Below are positions 41,946-49,315 of a stretch of 61,942 nt of DNA, one piece after another. Source of the stretch: a virus. The first letter of the stretch is position 1; each line of letters begins with the position of its first letter. The position numbers and the translations under genes are program-made. The notes beneath the pieces are model-generated. The model was not told where the DNA came from. It saw only the letters and a list, made by a program, of their open reading frames with translations, and did no database searches. The DNA lies in the IMG/VR virus record IMGVR_UViG_3300044533_000356, positions 1-61,942 of that record; one strand, given 5' to 3'.

Positions 41946-42878
41946 ATGGCAATTTCACGCGCACAACTGCTCAAAGAGCTGCTCCCCGGTCTGAACGCTT
42001 TGTTCGGTTTGGAATATGCACGCTACGGCGAGCAACACAAAGAACTCTACGAAACAGAGAAATCTGAGCGTTCGTTCGAAGAAGAAACCAAGCTGTCCGG
42101 TTTTGGCGCTGCTCCTGTCAAGAACGAAGGCTCCGCCATCGCTTACGACAACGCGCAGGAAGCCTTCACTGCACGCTACACCCACGAAACCATTGCTCTG
42201 GGCTTCTCCATCACGGAAGAAGCTGTGGAAGACAACCTGTACGACAGTCTGTCTGCCCGCTACACCAAGGCTTTGGCTCGCGGTATGGCTTACACCAAGC
42301 AAGTTAAAGGTGCTTCCACTTTGAACAACGGCTTTAGCGGTTCCTACCTCGGTGGTGACGGCGTTTCCTTGTTCGGTAACAACTCCAGCGGCACTCGCGT
42401 TGGTCACCCACTCGTGGGCGGCGGTGTTAACTTCAACAGCCCAACCACTGGTGTTGATTTGAACGAGACTTCGCTGGAAAACGCAACGATCCAGATTGCT
42501 GCTTGGACTGATGAACGCGGTCTGTTGATTGCTGCCAAGCCAGTCAAGTTGGTGATCCCACCAGCACTGATGTTCGTTGCCAAGCGTCTGCTTGACACTG
42601 AGCTGCGTGTTGGCACTGCTGACAACGATATCAACGCGTTGAAGCAGATGGGCACCATCTCTGGTGGTTACACCGTCAACAACTTCTTGACCGACAACAA
42701 CGCTTGGTTCCTTTGCACCGACGTTCCAAACGGCATGAAGCACTTCGAGCGTACCGCCTTGACAACGTCAATGGATGGTGATTTCGATACCGGCAACGTC
42801 CGTTACAAGGCCCGCGAGCGTTACAGTTTCGGCTGGTCGGACCCCCTCGGCATGTGGGGCAGCTCCGGTTCGTCCTGA
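41946..42878 (+). CDS. major capsid protein, 310 aa
   Basis: MAISRAQLLKELLPGLNALF starts an HK97-fold-type protein: an N-arm, a helix-rich spine (ARYTKALARGMAYTKQVKGA), an A-domain segment (KPVKLVIPPALMFVAKRLL) and the end ARERYSFGWSDPLGMWG. Length, location after scaffold and the terminator right after it fit a highly expressed capsid gene. Confidence 0.9.
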   Translation: MAISRAQLLKELLPGLNALFGLEYARYGEQHKELYETEKSERSFEEETKLSGFGAAPVKNEGSAIAYDNAQEAFTARYTHETIALGFSITEEAVEDNLYDSLSARYTKALARGMAYTKQVKGASTLNNGFSGSYLGGDGVSLFGNNSSGTRVGHPLVGGGVNFNSPTTGVDLNETSLENATIQIAAWTDERGLLIAAKPVKLVIPPALMFVAKRLLDTELRVGTADNDINALKQMGTISGGYTVNNFLTDNNAWFLCTDVPNGMKHFERTALTTSMDGDFDTGNVRYKARERYSFGWSDPLGMWGSSGSS

Positions 42879-42899
42879 ACCTAGTACGTAAAGTACTCC

Positions 42900-42926
42900 A
42901 AAAAGGCCCTTCGGGGCCTTTTTTCT
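42900..42926 (+). terminator. intrinsic terminator after the capsid gene
   Basis: AAAAAGGCCC, TTCG-containing loop, GGGGCC and a TTTTTTC tail form a short GC-rich hairpin with a T-tract. It closes the head transcript. Confidence 0.85.
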
Positions 42927-42933
42927 TGCCTGT

Positions 42934-42961
42934 TTGACTTTTGCGGTGTGTCTGGTATATT
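42934..42961 (+). promoter_or_regulatory. candidate promoter for HNH gene
   Basis: TTGACT and TATATT are separated by 16 nt, directly after the capsid terminator and 27 nt upstream of the HNH start. Confidence 0.55.
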
Positions 42962-42988
42962 ACCTGTTACTAAGTCACAGGAGTCAGC

Positions 42989-43591
42989 ATGGATACAGAA
43001 ACACTTCCAAAAACTCGGGCCGAGGCTAAAGCCGTTGGCGCTTCACACTATTTCACCGGAGAGCCGTGCAAGCACGGACACGTTGCCCCCCGCAAGACCA
43101 AGGGTGCGTGTATAGAGTGCCTGAAGGTCGAATGGCAGGCCGCAGCGGAAACCCGCGCAGAGTACTTCCGGGAGTACAACAAGCGGGAGGACATCAAAGA
43201 CCGTAAGAACGAGTGGTATCAAGAAAACCGCGAGGCCGTCATTGCTGCTGCGGCAACACGACCTGCCGCCGTTTTGCGGGAGTACCGCAATGCGTGGAAG
43301 GCAAACAACAAAACGCAGGTTCGGGCAGACACCAAGGCACGCAGGCGGAAGCACCGAGACGCCACCCCGCTGTGGTTGACGCGGAAGCAGAAGTCAGAAA
43401 TTCGCCAGCTCTACCAAATCGCCATCACCATGACGCAGACGACGGGGGAGCAGTACGTTGTCGATCACATCGTGCCCCTGCGCGGAGAGTCCGTTTGCGG
43501 CCTGCACGTGCCATGGAACCTGCGGGTCATCACGCAAGAAGAAAACTTGAAAAAGTCCAACAAGCACGTTGACCACGCTACAGACCAGTGA
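42989..43591 (+). CDS. HNH endonuclease, 200 aa
   Basis: The N-terminus has HYFTGEPCKHGHVAPRKTK with CIECL, a zinc knuckle typical of these enzymes. The C-terminus YVVDHIVPLRGE and NLRVITQEENLKKSNK is the HNH core. It sits as an independent unit, with its own promoter, between capsid and tail genes, a common homing location. Confidence 0.88.
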   Translation: MDTETLPKTRAEAKAVGASHYFTGEPCKHGHVAPRKTKGACIECLKVEWQAAAETRAEYFREYNKREDIKDRKNEWYQENREAVIAAAATRPAAVLREYRNAWKANNKTQVRADTKARRRKHRDATPLWLTRKQKSEIRQLYQIAITMTQTTGEQYVVDHIVPLRGESVCGLHVPWNLRVITQEENLKKSNKHVDHATDQ

Positions 43592-43597
43592 TATAGT
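43569..43597 (+). promoter_or_regulatory. strong sigma70-type promoter
   Basis: TTGACC and TATAGT are separated by 17 nt. The -35 and spacer lie in the end of the HNH gene. It would drive the 43690 gene and the tail cluster. Confidence 0.75.
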
Positions 43598-43619
43598 GCA
43601 AACACTCCCGGACTTTTCC

Positions 43620-43665
43620 GGTGTATCTGACGGCTCCGGGCCGACGACATGCAGACAGATACACC
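43620..43665 (+). promoter_or_regulatory. structured leader hairpin
   Basis: GGTGTATCTG (43620-43629) and CAGATACACC (43656-43665) form a perfect 10-bp stem in the leader RNA of the 43690 gene. The 26-nt apical part is GC-rich. There is no T-tract, so an mRNA-stabilising or regulatory leader is likely. Confidence 0.62.
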
Positions 43666-43689
43666 TCAACTCGCATGTGAGGAATCATC

Positions 43690-44223
43690 ATGAGCAATAC
43701 TACATTCTCCGGCCCAGTTCGTTCCGAGAACGGCTTTCAAGACATCACCGTCAACGCCACTACTGGTGCTGTTACCGTCGATGCCACCTTTGGCGCGACC
43801 ACTAGCGTGACCAATCTGACAACCACCAATCTGACAACCACCAATCTGGTCTTCACTGATCAAAACCACCCAACAACTGCGGCAATCAACGCTACTGCAA
43901 CAGCCACAGCGGCAGAAGTTATTACCGGCTACATCACATCCACATCCGCAGCAGCTACAACCATCACTTTGCCCACCGGCACTTTGTTGGGCGCAGCTCT
44001 TGGCGCAGTTCGCGGCACTGTAATGGACTTGTACATTGACAACACCGCTGGCGCGAACACTGTGACCATCGCGGTTGCAGTCAACGGCATCTTGTCCAGC
44101 GCTGCTGCTGACACCCCGGGCAGCTTCGGTGACTTGACAATTCCCAGTGGCGCTACTGGTTTGGCACGATTCACCATCATGTTCTCCAGCGCCACTGCAT
44201 ACGTGTTTACCCGCACTGCTTAA
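43690..44223 (+). CDS. putative structural protein, 177 aa
   Basis: A Thr/Ala-rich beta protein with short repeats (NLTTTNLTTTNL) and a C-terminal domain (GAVRGTVMDLYIDNTAGANT). It has its own promoter, structured leader and terminator, so it is likely highly expressed. A capsid decoration or fibre-like role is inferred. Confidence 0.7.
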   Translation: MSNTTFSGPVRSENGFQDITVNATTGAVTVDATFGATTSVTNLTTTNLTTTNLVFTDQNHPTTAAINATATATAAEVITGYITSTSAAATTITLPTGTLLGAALGAVRGTVMDLYIDNTAGANTVTIAVAVNGILSSAAADTPGSFGDLTIPSGATGLARFTIMFSSATAYVFTRTA

Positions 44224-44232
44224 TCAACCCAA

Positions 44233-44252
44233 GGGGCTTCGGCCCCTGTTTT
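44233..44252 (+). terminator. intrinsic terminator
   Basis: GGGGC and GCCCC pair around TTCG-type loop bases and are followed by TGTTTT. It closes the 43690 unit; some readthrough would feed the next genes. Confidence 0.75.
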
Positions 44253-44266
44253 ACAGGAGATTGATT

Positions 44267-44782
44267 ATGGGCATGCAAACTGACGTAAAACAAGGACATC
44301 TAAACCAAAGTGGTTTTTTTGTTCTTGGAAGAAACCGCGTTAAAGGCGTTTCTTTTTTTGGTGGTAGTGGAACCTTGGTTTTGTTTGATTCAACCTCAGC
44401 CCCAGTAACTTCAAGCGTTACATATGGTCGCTCTGGAACCACGGTAACAATATCCAAAACAGCTCACGGTCTTGCTACCGGAAACATTGTAGGCATTCAC
44501 TTTGCCGCTGGCACTGGCGGTTCCGCCACCGATGGGAACTACAGCATTACCAGAGTAGATGCTGACACATTTACACTCACAGACATCAACACTGGAAATA
44601 TCACAGCTTCTCCAGCAGCAATTTATGTTAGTGGTGCAAATCGTTGGCTGTTGACCTATGAAACCCACTCTTCCGACGAGTTTCAAAATGCTCCGCTTAT
44701 CCCCGGCGAAGGTGTGTTGGCGGTAAATGGAATTTATTCCTACATGAGCGGCATTGACGCAGCGCAGATTTACTATGGCTAA
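44267..44782 (+). CDS. putative structural protein, 171 aa
   Basis: The start MGMQTDVKQGHLNQSGF at 44267 has CAGGAG upstream; an earlier in-frame codon inside the preceding gene is rejected. Beta-rich with SVTYGRSGTTVTISKTAHGL and DGNYSITRVDADTFTLTD, similar to Ig-like or fibre-associated repeats. A related segment (TVTDTAHGCVTGDFVTFSG) is present in the 58097-59992 protein. Confidence 0.7.
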   Translation: MGMQTDVKQGHLNQSGFFVLGRNRVKGVSFFGGSGTLVLFDSTSAPVTSSVTYGRSGTTVTISKTAHGLATGNIVGIHFAAGTGGSATDGNYSITRVDADTFTLTDINTGNITASPAAIYVSGANRWLLTYETHSSDEFQNAPLIPGEGVLAVNGIYSYMSGIDAAQIYYG

Positions 44783-45029
44783 GACCCCAGCATGGACACG
44801 CAAAGAAGGCAAGTCCGAGAAGGGCGGCTTGAACGCCAAGGGGCGGGCGTCTTACAACAAGGCGAACCCCGGCAAACCCGGCCTGAAGGCTCCCCAGCCC
44901 GAGGGCGGCAAACGCCGCGACTCTTTCTGCGCCCGGATGGAAGGCATGAAAAAGAAGTTGACCGGAGAGAAGGCCAAGAAAGACCCGGACTCGCGGATCA
45001 ACAAAAGCTTGCGGGCTTGGAAGTGCTGA
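44775..45029 (+). CDS. DUF6321-like basic protein, 84 aa
   Basis: MAKTPAWTRKEGKSEKGGLN and ASYNKANPGKPGLKAP followed by SFCARMEGMKKKL and DPDSRINKSLRAWKC match a widespread small phage family, which I recall as DUF6321. It is strongly basic. It overlaps its upstream gene by 8 nt. It may bind DNA in the head. Confidence 0.75.
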   Translation: MAKTPAWTRKEGKSEKGGLNAKGRASYNKANPGKPGLKAPQPEGGKRRDSFCARMEGMKKKLTGEKAKKDPDSRINKSLRAWKC

Positions 45030-45030
45030 C

Positions 45031-45276
45031 ATGGAAATGATGCTTTGGAACGCAGCCCTGAGTGCAATTGTTGCAGTCATGGGCTTCTTGCTTAAAGGCA
45101 AGTTTGATGAATTGGATCGGCTTAGCATTTTGCTGAACAAGACCCGAGAGGAAGTTGCTCGTGACCACATTACTCGTTCAGAGTTCCGTGCGGACATGCA
45201 GCAGTTGCTAGACCGGTTTGACAGGCTTGAGCGCAAGATTGACAACCTGCGAGGCAACAATGCCCAGTACGAGTAA
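45031..45276 (+). CDS. membrane-anchored coiled-coil peptide, 81 aa
   Basis: A hydrophobic helix (residues 4-22, MLWNAALSAIVAVMGFLL) is followed by a charged coiled coil (LDRFDRLERKIDNL). It resembles small phage lysis or head accessory peptides, but it is not next to the lysis genes. Role unknown. Confidence 0.62.
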   Translation: MEMMLWNAALSAIVAVMGFLLKGKFDELDRLSILLNKTREEVARDHITRSEFRADMQQLLDRFDRLERKIDNLRGNNAQYE

Positions 45277-45607
45277 AAAGCAAGCGGACTTCATGGCGGC
45301 GGTGGCTAACAACCCATCGTTTGCCAAGAAGGTAGGCGTCCCACAATCCGTGGGTAAAGATTTTTCAACGGCGGATAAAAACCGCAAATTTAAAGAAGGT
45401 GGTGACACTATGGCTTCTAAAATGAACCCCGGCTTCATGGCAATGATGGCCAAGAAAAAAGGCGCTCCTGCCAAGAAAATGGCTATGGGCGGCATGACCA
45501 AAATGGGCTCGGTCAAGACCGCTGCTCCAAGCAAAGATGGTATCGCCGTCAAGGGCAAAACCAAGGGCAAGATGGTCACGATGAAGTCCGGCGGTCGGAC
45601 TTGCTAA
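45260..45607 (+). CDS. basic protein of unknown function, 115 aa
   Basis: The start MPSTSKKQADFMAAVANNP at 45260 lies inside the previous gene. The N-terminal helix and VGVPQSVGKDF segment are recurrent in phage head clusters. The remainder is Lys/Met/Gly-rich (KKKGAPAKKMAMGG). Possibly DNA-associated in the virion. Confidence 0.65.
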   Translation: MPSTSKKQADFMAAVANNPSFAKKVGVPQSVGKDFSTADKNRKFKEGGDTMASKMNPGFMAMMAKKKGAPAKKMAMGGMTKMGSVKTAAPSKDGIAVKGKTKGKMVTMKSGGRTC

Positions 45608-45610
45608 GCC

Positions 45611-45886
45611 ATGATGGCCAGTCGCGGCATGGGGGATATCGCCCCCTCTAAGATGCCCAAAGGTGTGCGTAAAGCCCGCCGGGATGACACCGACTTCACG
45701 CAGTACGCTGAGGGCGGCAAGGTCAATGCGGCTGGCAATTACACCAAGCCAAGTTTGCGCAAGCGGATCGTGAGCCAAGTCAAGGCTGCTGCAACGCAGG
45801 GCACCGGAGCAGGGCAATGGTCGGCCCGCAAGGCCCAGCTCGTGGCCAAGAAATACAAGGCCGCTGGCGGCGGGTACAGGGACTGA
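45611..45886 (+). CDS. basic protein, first half of a DUF5872-like pair, 91 aa
   Basis: SLRKRIVSQVKAAATQGTGAGQW followed by ARKAQLVAKKYKAAGGGY is a recognisable phage pattern. In some phages and bacteria a similar block is joined to the one encoded next. It is Lys/Arg-rich. Confidence 0.68.
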   Translation: MMASRGMGDIAPSKMPKGVRKARRDDTDFTQYAEGGKVNAAGNYTKPSLRKRIVSQVKAAATQGTGAGQWSARKAQLVAKKYKAAGGGYRD

Positions 45887-45887
45887 T

Positions 45888-46121
45888 GTGAAGGCCCCGC
45901 AAAAGTCCCTCAAAGACTGGGGCGACCAGAAGTGGCGCACCAAGAGCGGGAAGCCGTCTTCAAAAACAGGTGAGCGTTACCTGCCGGAGAAGGCGATAAA
46001 ATCGCTCAGCCCCGCAGAGTATGCGGCCACCACAAAAGCCAAGCGTGCTGGTAAAGCGGCGGGCAAACAGTTCGTAGCTCAGCCCAAGACCATCGCAAAG
46101 AAAACAGCAGGTTTTAGATAA
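45888..46121 (+). CDS. basic protein, second half of a DUF5872-like pair, 77 aa
   Basis: It starts with GTG at 45888, just after the previous stop. KSLKDWGDQKWRTKSGKPS and ERYLPEKAIKSLSPAEYAAT match the C-terminal block of the family I recall as DUF5872. It may form a complex with the preceding protein. Confidence 0.66.
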   Translation: MKAPQKSLKDWGDQKWRTKSGKPSSKTGERYLPEKAIKSLSPAEYAATTKAKRAGKAAGKQFVAQPKTIAKKTAGFR

Positions 46122-46819
46122 TGGCAACATCCGGCGTCGCTAATTTCAACCTCGACTTGACGGAAATCGTCGAGGAGGCGTTCGAGCGCGTGGGCTCGGA
46201 GATGCGGACCGGCTACGACCTGCGCACTGCCCGTCGGTCGATGAACTTGATGTTTGCCGATTGGGCCAACCGTGGGCTGAACATGTTCACCTACGAGCAG
46301 GGCTCGATTGCGTTGGTGCCGGGTACGGCTACCTACAACTTACCCGAAGACACCGTGGACCTGCTTGAGCACGTCATCCGAACGGGCGCGGGGAGCGCAT
46401 CGACACAAGCGGACCTGACCATCACGCGTATCAGCGTTTCTACCTACGCCACAATCCCAAACAAACTGCAGCAAGCCCGGCCAATCCAAGTGTGGATTGA
46501 GCGTTTGAACACACCACGCATCACCGTTTGGCCTGTGCCAGACAACACCCAGACCTACACGTTTGTGTACTGGCGCTTGCGCCGCATCCAGAATGCGGGT
46601 GATGGGGTTAACACAATGGACATGCCGTTTAGGTTCCTTCCCTGCATGGTGGCCGGTTTGGCCTACTACTTGGCCCTGAAAGTGCCCGGCGGAGCTGAGC
46701 GTTTGGGTGTCTTGAAAGAACAATACGACGAAGCATGGCAACTGGCCTCGGAAGAGGACCGCGAAAAAGCGGCTATCCGGTTTGTTCCCCGTCGCCAGTA
46801 TCTGGGGAGCGGCACATAA
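46121..46819 (+). CDS. putative head-tail adaptor, 232 aa
   Basis: A helical N-terminus (LTEIVEEAFERVGSEMRTGY, SMNLMFADWANRGLN) and beta region (TATYNLPEDTVDLLEHV) with a final helix bundle look like podoviral adaptor or P22 gp4-like accessory proteins. It overlaps the previous stop by one base. It would bind under the portal. Confidence 0.65.
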   Translation: MATSGVANFNLDLTEIVEEAFERVGSEMRTGYDLRTARRSMNLMFADWANRGLNMFTYEQGSIALVPGTATYNLPEDTVDLLEHVIRTGAGSASTQADLTITRISVSTYATIPNKLQQARPIQVWIERLNTPRITVWPVPDNTQTYTFVYWRLRRIQNAGDGVNTMDMPFRFLPCMVAGLAYYLALKVPGGAERLGVLKEQYDEAWQLASEEDREKAAIRFVPRRQYLGSGT

Positions 46820-47209
46820 ATGGGCAATCGGTTCGCCAGTGCCAAGAACTCGATCGCCCAGTGCGATCGTTGTGGTTTCCGCTTCAAGCTCACAGAGCTG
46901 CGCAAGGAAATCATCAAGACCAAACAGGTTAATATTCTTGTATGTGATTCCTGTTTTGACCCCGATCAGCCGCAGCTTCAATTGGGCATGTACCCTGTGG
47001 ACGATCCACAAGCGGTGCGCAACCCCCGCAGGGATACGACATACGTGACGGCAGGCCCCAACGTGGCAGGCTTTCCAACAGGCGGCAGCCGGGACATTCA
47101 GTGGGGCTGGGCCCCGGTTGGGGGCTCCCGATTCTTCGATGATGCGTTGACGCCAAACACTTTGGTATTGACGGCTGCAGTCGGTCAAGTGACAATCTCA
47201 ACATCTTAA
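46820..47209 (+). CDS. zinc-ribbon protein, 129 aa
   Basis: CDRCGFRFKLTELRKE and VCDSCFDPDQPQ give a CxxC...CxxC zinc site. A Pro/Gly-rich tail follows. It is between adaptor-like genes and is likely a minor connector protein. Confidence 0.68.
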   Translation: MGNRFASAKNSIAQCDRCGFRFKLTELRKEIIKTKQVNILVCDSCFDPDQPQLQLGMYPVDDPQAVRNPRRDTTYVTAGPNVAGFPTGGSRDIQWGWAPVGGSRFFDDALTPNTLVLTAAVGQVTISTS

Positions 47210-47219
47210 GGAGTTCATC

Positions 47220-47384
47220 ATGGACGCAAAGAAAGCAGTGCGCAAGCACGAAGCAAATATGCACCCCGGTGCAAAGCCCACCAAGCTGCGTGCTGGCGGC
47301 AAGACCAACAGCGACATGCTGAAAATGGGGCGTGGTTTGGCCAAGATTGCCAACCAAAAATCTCCCGGCCGCAAAGGAGCCTGA
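47220..47384 (+). CDS. 54-residue basic peptide
   Basis: MDAKKAVRKHEANMHPGAK begins a Lys/Arg-rich peptide ending NQKSPGRKGA. An AAGGAG site precedes it and the next gene starts one base after its stop. It is below the usual length cut-off. Confidence 0.65.
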   Translation: MDAKKAVRKHEANMHPGAKPTKLRAGGKTNSDMLKMGRGLAKIANQKSPGRKGA

Positions 47385-47385
47385 T

Positions 47386-47589
47386 ATGGCAACGTACCGC
47401 TCCCCCAAGCCTGCTGCCACGCAGGCCGTTTTGCCCGACACGGACAACAAGAAGTACATGAAAGACATGAATGTCTCCGTGGGCACCAACCACAGCAACG
47501 CCTACAAGCCGACCAAAACCTCGGGCATCAAAATTCGTGGCACTGGCTGCGCCACGAAGGGCGTCATGGCCCGTGGCCCAATGGCGTGA
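47386..47589 (+). CDS. small protein of unknown function, 67 aa
   Basis: The start MATYRSPKPAATQAVLPD at 47386 follows AAAGGAG. A polar, Lys-rich protein with KIRGTGCATKGVMARGPMA at its end, a pattern common to small phage head proteins. Function unknown. Confidence 0.66.
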   Translation: MATYRSPKPAATQAVLPDTDNKKYMKDMNVSVGTNHSNAYKPTKTSGIKIRGTGCATKGVMARGPMA

Positions 47590-47597
47590 GGTAAGGC

Positions 47598-48278
47598 ATG
47601 ACCTACACCGAGTTGCAAGCTGCTATCTGCGATTACACGCAGAACTTTGATCAGGACTTTGTCTCAAACATCCCGGTGTTTGTGCAACAGGCTGAGCAGC
47701 GTATTTTCAACACGGTGCAGTTCCCGTCTATTCGCAAAAACGTGATGGGCGTGACCTCGACCAACAACAAGTACCTGTCGTGCCCTGACGACTTCTTGGC
47801 GGTGTACTCACTGGCGGTGGTTGACGCCCTTGGCAACTACGAGTTCTTGCTTAACAAGGATGTGAACTTCATTCGGCAAGCGTACCCAAACCCTACCTCG
47901 ACCGCGATTCCCAAGTACTACGCATTGTTTGGCCCAACGACAACAAATGCGGCTCCCCCGGTAATCACGGACGAGCTGACGTTTATCCTTGGCCCAACGC
48001 CAAACGCGGTGTACAACGTCGAGCTGCACTATTATTACTACCCCGAGTCGCTTTCAGTCGCGGCCGATGGCCGCACTTGGCTGGGTGACAACTTTGATAC
48101 TGTGCTGCTGTACGGCTCTTTGGTCGAAGCGATCACGTTCATGAAGGGTGAGGCCGATATGGTTGCTCTGTACGACGGCAAGTACAAAGAAGCACTGGGC
48201 ATGGCCAAGCGTCTGGGCGATGGTATGGAGCGTCAGGACGCGTACCGTTCTGGCCAATACCGACAGGCGGTGACTTGA
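47598..48278 (+). CDS. SU10-type adaptor protein, 226 aa
   Basis: MTYTELQAAICDYTQN, IPVFVQQAEQRIFNTVQFP and a central beta part, then a helical C-terminus (SLVEAITFMKGEADMVALY) fit adaptor proteins of SU10/P22-like podoviruses. The gene is preceded by GAGGTAAGG. It likely extends the portal and connects to tail proteins. Confidence 0.8.
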   Translation: MTYTELQAAICDYTQNFDQDFVSNIPVFVQQAEQRIFNTVQFPSIRKNVMGVTSTNNKYLSCPDDFLAVYSLAVVDALGNYEFLLNKDVNFIRQAYPNPTSTAIPKYYALFGPTTTNAAPPVITDELTFILGPTPNAVYNVELHYYYYPESLSVAADGRTWLGDNFDTVLLYGSLVEAITFMKGEADMVALYDGKYKEALGMAKRLGDGMERQDAYRSGQYRQAVT

Positions 48279-48279
48279 T

Positions 48280-48687
48280 ATGGCGTTTGACCAAACACTC
48301 ACCACGCAGGCCAAGCTGGTTGCGTTGCAGGCACTGGCTACAGGCACGCTCAAGATGGCTTTGTACACAGCCAATGCGGACCTCGGCGCTGGCACGCTGG
48401 TGTACACCACAACCAGTGAGGTTGTCGGTACGGGGTACACCGCTGGGGGCAATGTGCTTACCGGTGTGACGGTGCTGGTCTCGGGCACAACCGCGTACCT
48501 TGATTTTGCTGATGTGGTCTGGAACCCCGCCAACTTCACTGCTCGCGGCGCACTTATCTACAATACGAGCCTTAGCAACCTTGCTGTGGCTGTGTTGGAT
48601 TTTGGGTCAGACAAAACGGCCACTACAACTTTCACTGTGCAGACACCGGTTAACACGGCTGATGCCGCGCTTATCCGTTTTTCATAA
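48280..48687 (+). CDS. putative tail structural protein, 135 aa
   Basis: MAFDQTLTTQAKLVALQALA starts a beta-rich protein with repeated TGTLKMALYTANADLG and a final QTPVNTADAALIRFS. It is typical of small tail or fibre-base proteins that precede fibres. Confidence 0.7.
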   Translation: MAFDQTLTTQAKLVALQALATGTLKMALYTANADLGAGTLVYTTTSEVVGTGYTAGGNVLTGVTVLVSGTTAYLDFADVVWNPANFTARGALIYNTSLSNLAVAVLDFGSDKTATTTFTVQTPVNTADAALIRFS

Positions 48688-48696
48688 GGAGCAAGC

Positions 48697-49302
48697 ATGC
48701 AACGCGAACTGTCAAACTTTGGCGATAACGCCCAAATCACCCTGCAGACCCACGCTTCCGGCTCCGAGTCCGTTGGCATTGAAGGTTGCTACCATGTGGT
48801 GTGCCGCGATGCTGAGGGCAACATTAAATGGGAAGATTCGTTCCCTAACTTGGTCAACGCCGTAGGCAAGCAGTTGATGTTGGACACGTTGCTGTCTGGC
48901 TCTTCGTACACTACTGTGGGCCCATTCCTTGGTTTGATTTCCGGGGCCAGCCCGACCTTTGCTGCAGCGGACACCATGGTCACTCACGCGGGCTGGACTG
49001 AGTTTGTCAACTACACCGTTGGCGGCTCTGCTGTGCGAGGCACGGCATCGTTTGGCTCCGCGACATCTTCGGGCACTACCCCAACTAACGTGACCACAAA
49101 GACGGCAACAGCCATTACCTACACCATCACAGGTGCTGGCGGAACAGTTGGCGGTTGCTTCTTGGTAACTGGTGCTGGCGCGGTCAGCACGCAAAGCAAC
49201 ACTTCGGGCACGTTGTACAGTGCGGGAGCGTTTGCAACAGCCAAGGTCACTACCGCAGGCGACACCGTAAGCGTCACTTACAGCACAACCGCAACCTCTT
49301 AA
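48697..49302 (+). CDS. putative tail structural protein, 201 aa
   Basis: MQRELSNFGDNAQITLQTHA begins a protein with CYHVVCRDAEGNIKWEDSFPN and a Gly/Thr/Ser-rich beta C-terminus. It probably participates in fibre attachment. AAGGAG precedes the ATG. Confidence 0.7.
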   Translation: MQRELSNFGDNAQITLQTHASGSESVGIEGCYHVVCRDAEGNIKWEDSFPNLVNAVGKQLMLDTLLSGSSYTTVGPFLGLISGASPTFAAADTMVTHAGWTEFVNYTVGGSAVRGTASFGSATSSGTTPTNVTTKTATAITYTITGAGGTVGGCFLVTGAGAVSTQSNTSGTLYSAGAFATAKVTTAGDTVSVTYSTTATS

Positions 49303-49315
49303 AAGGGAGGCTTGA

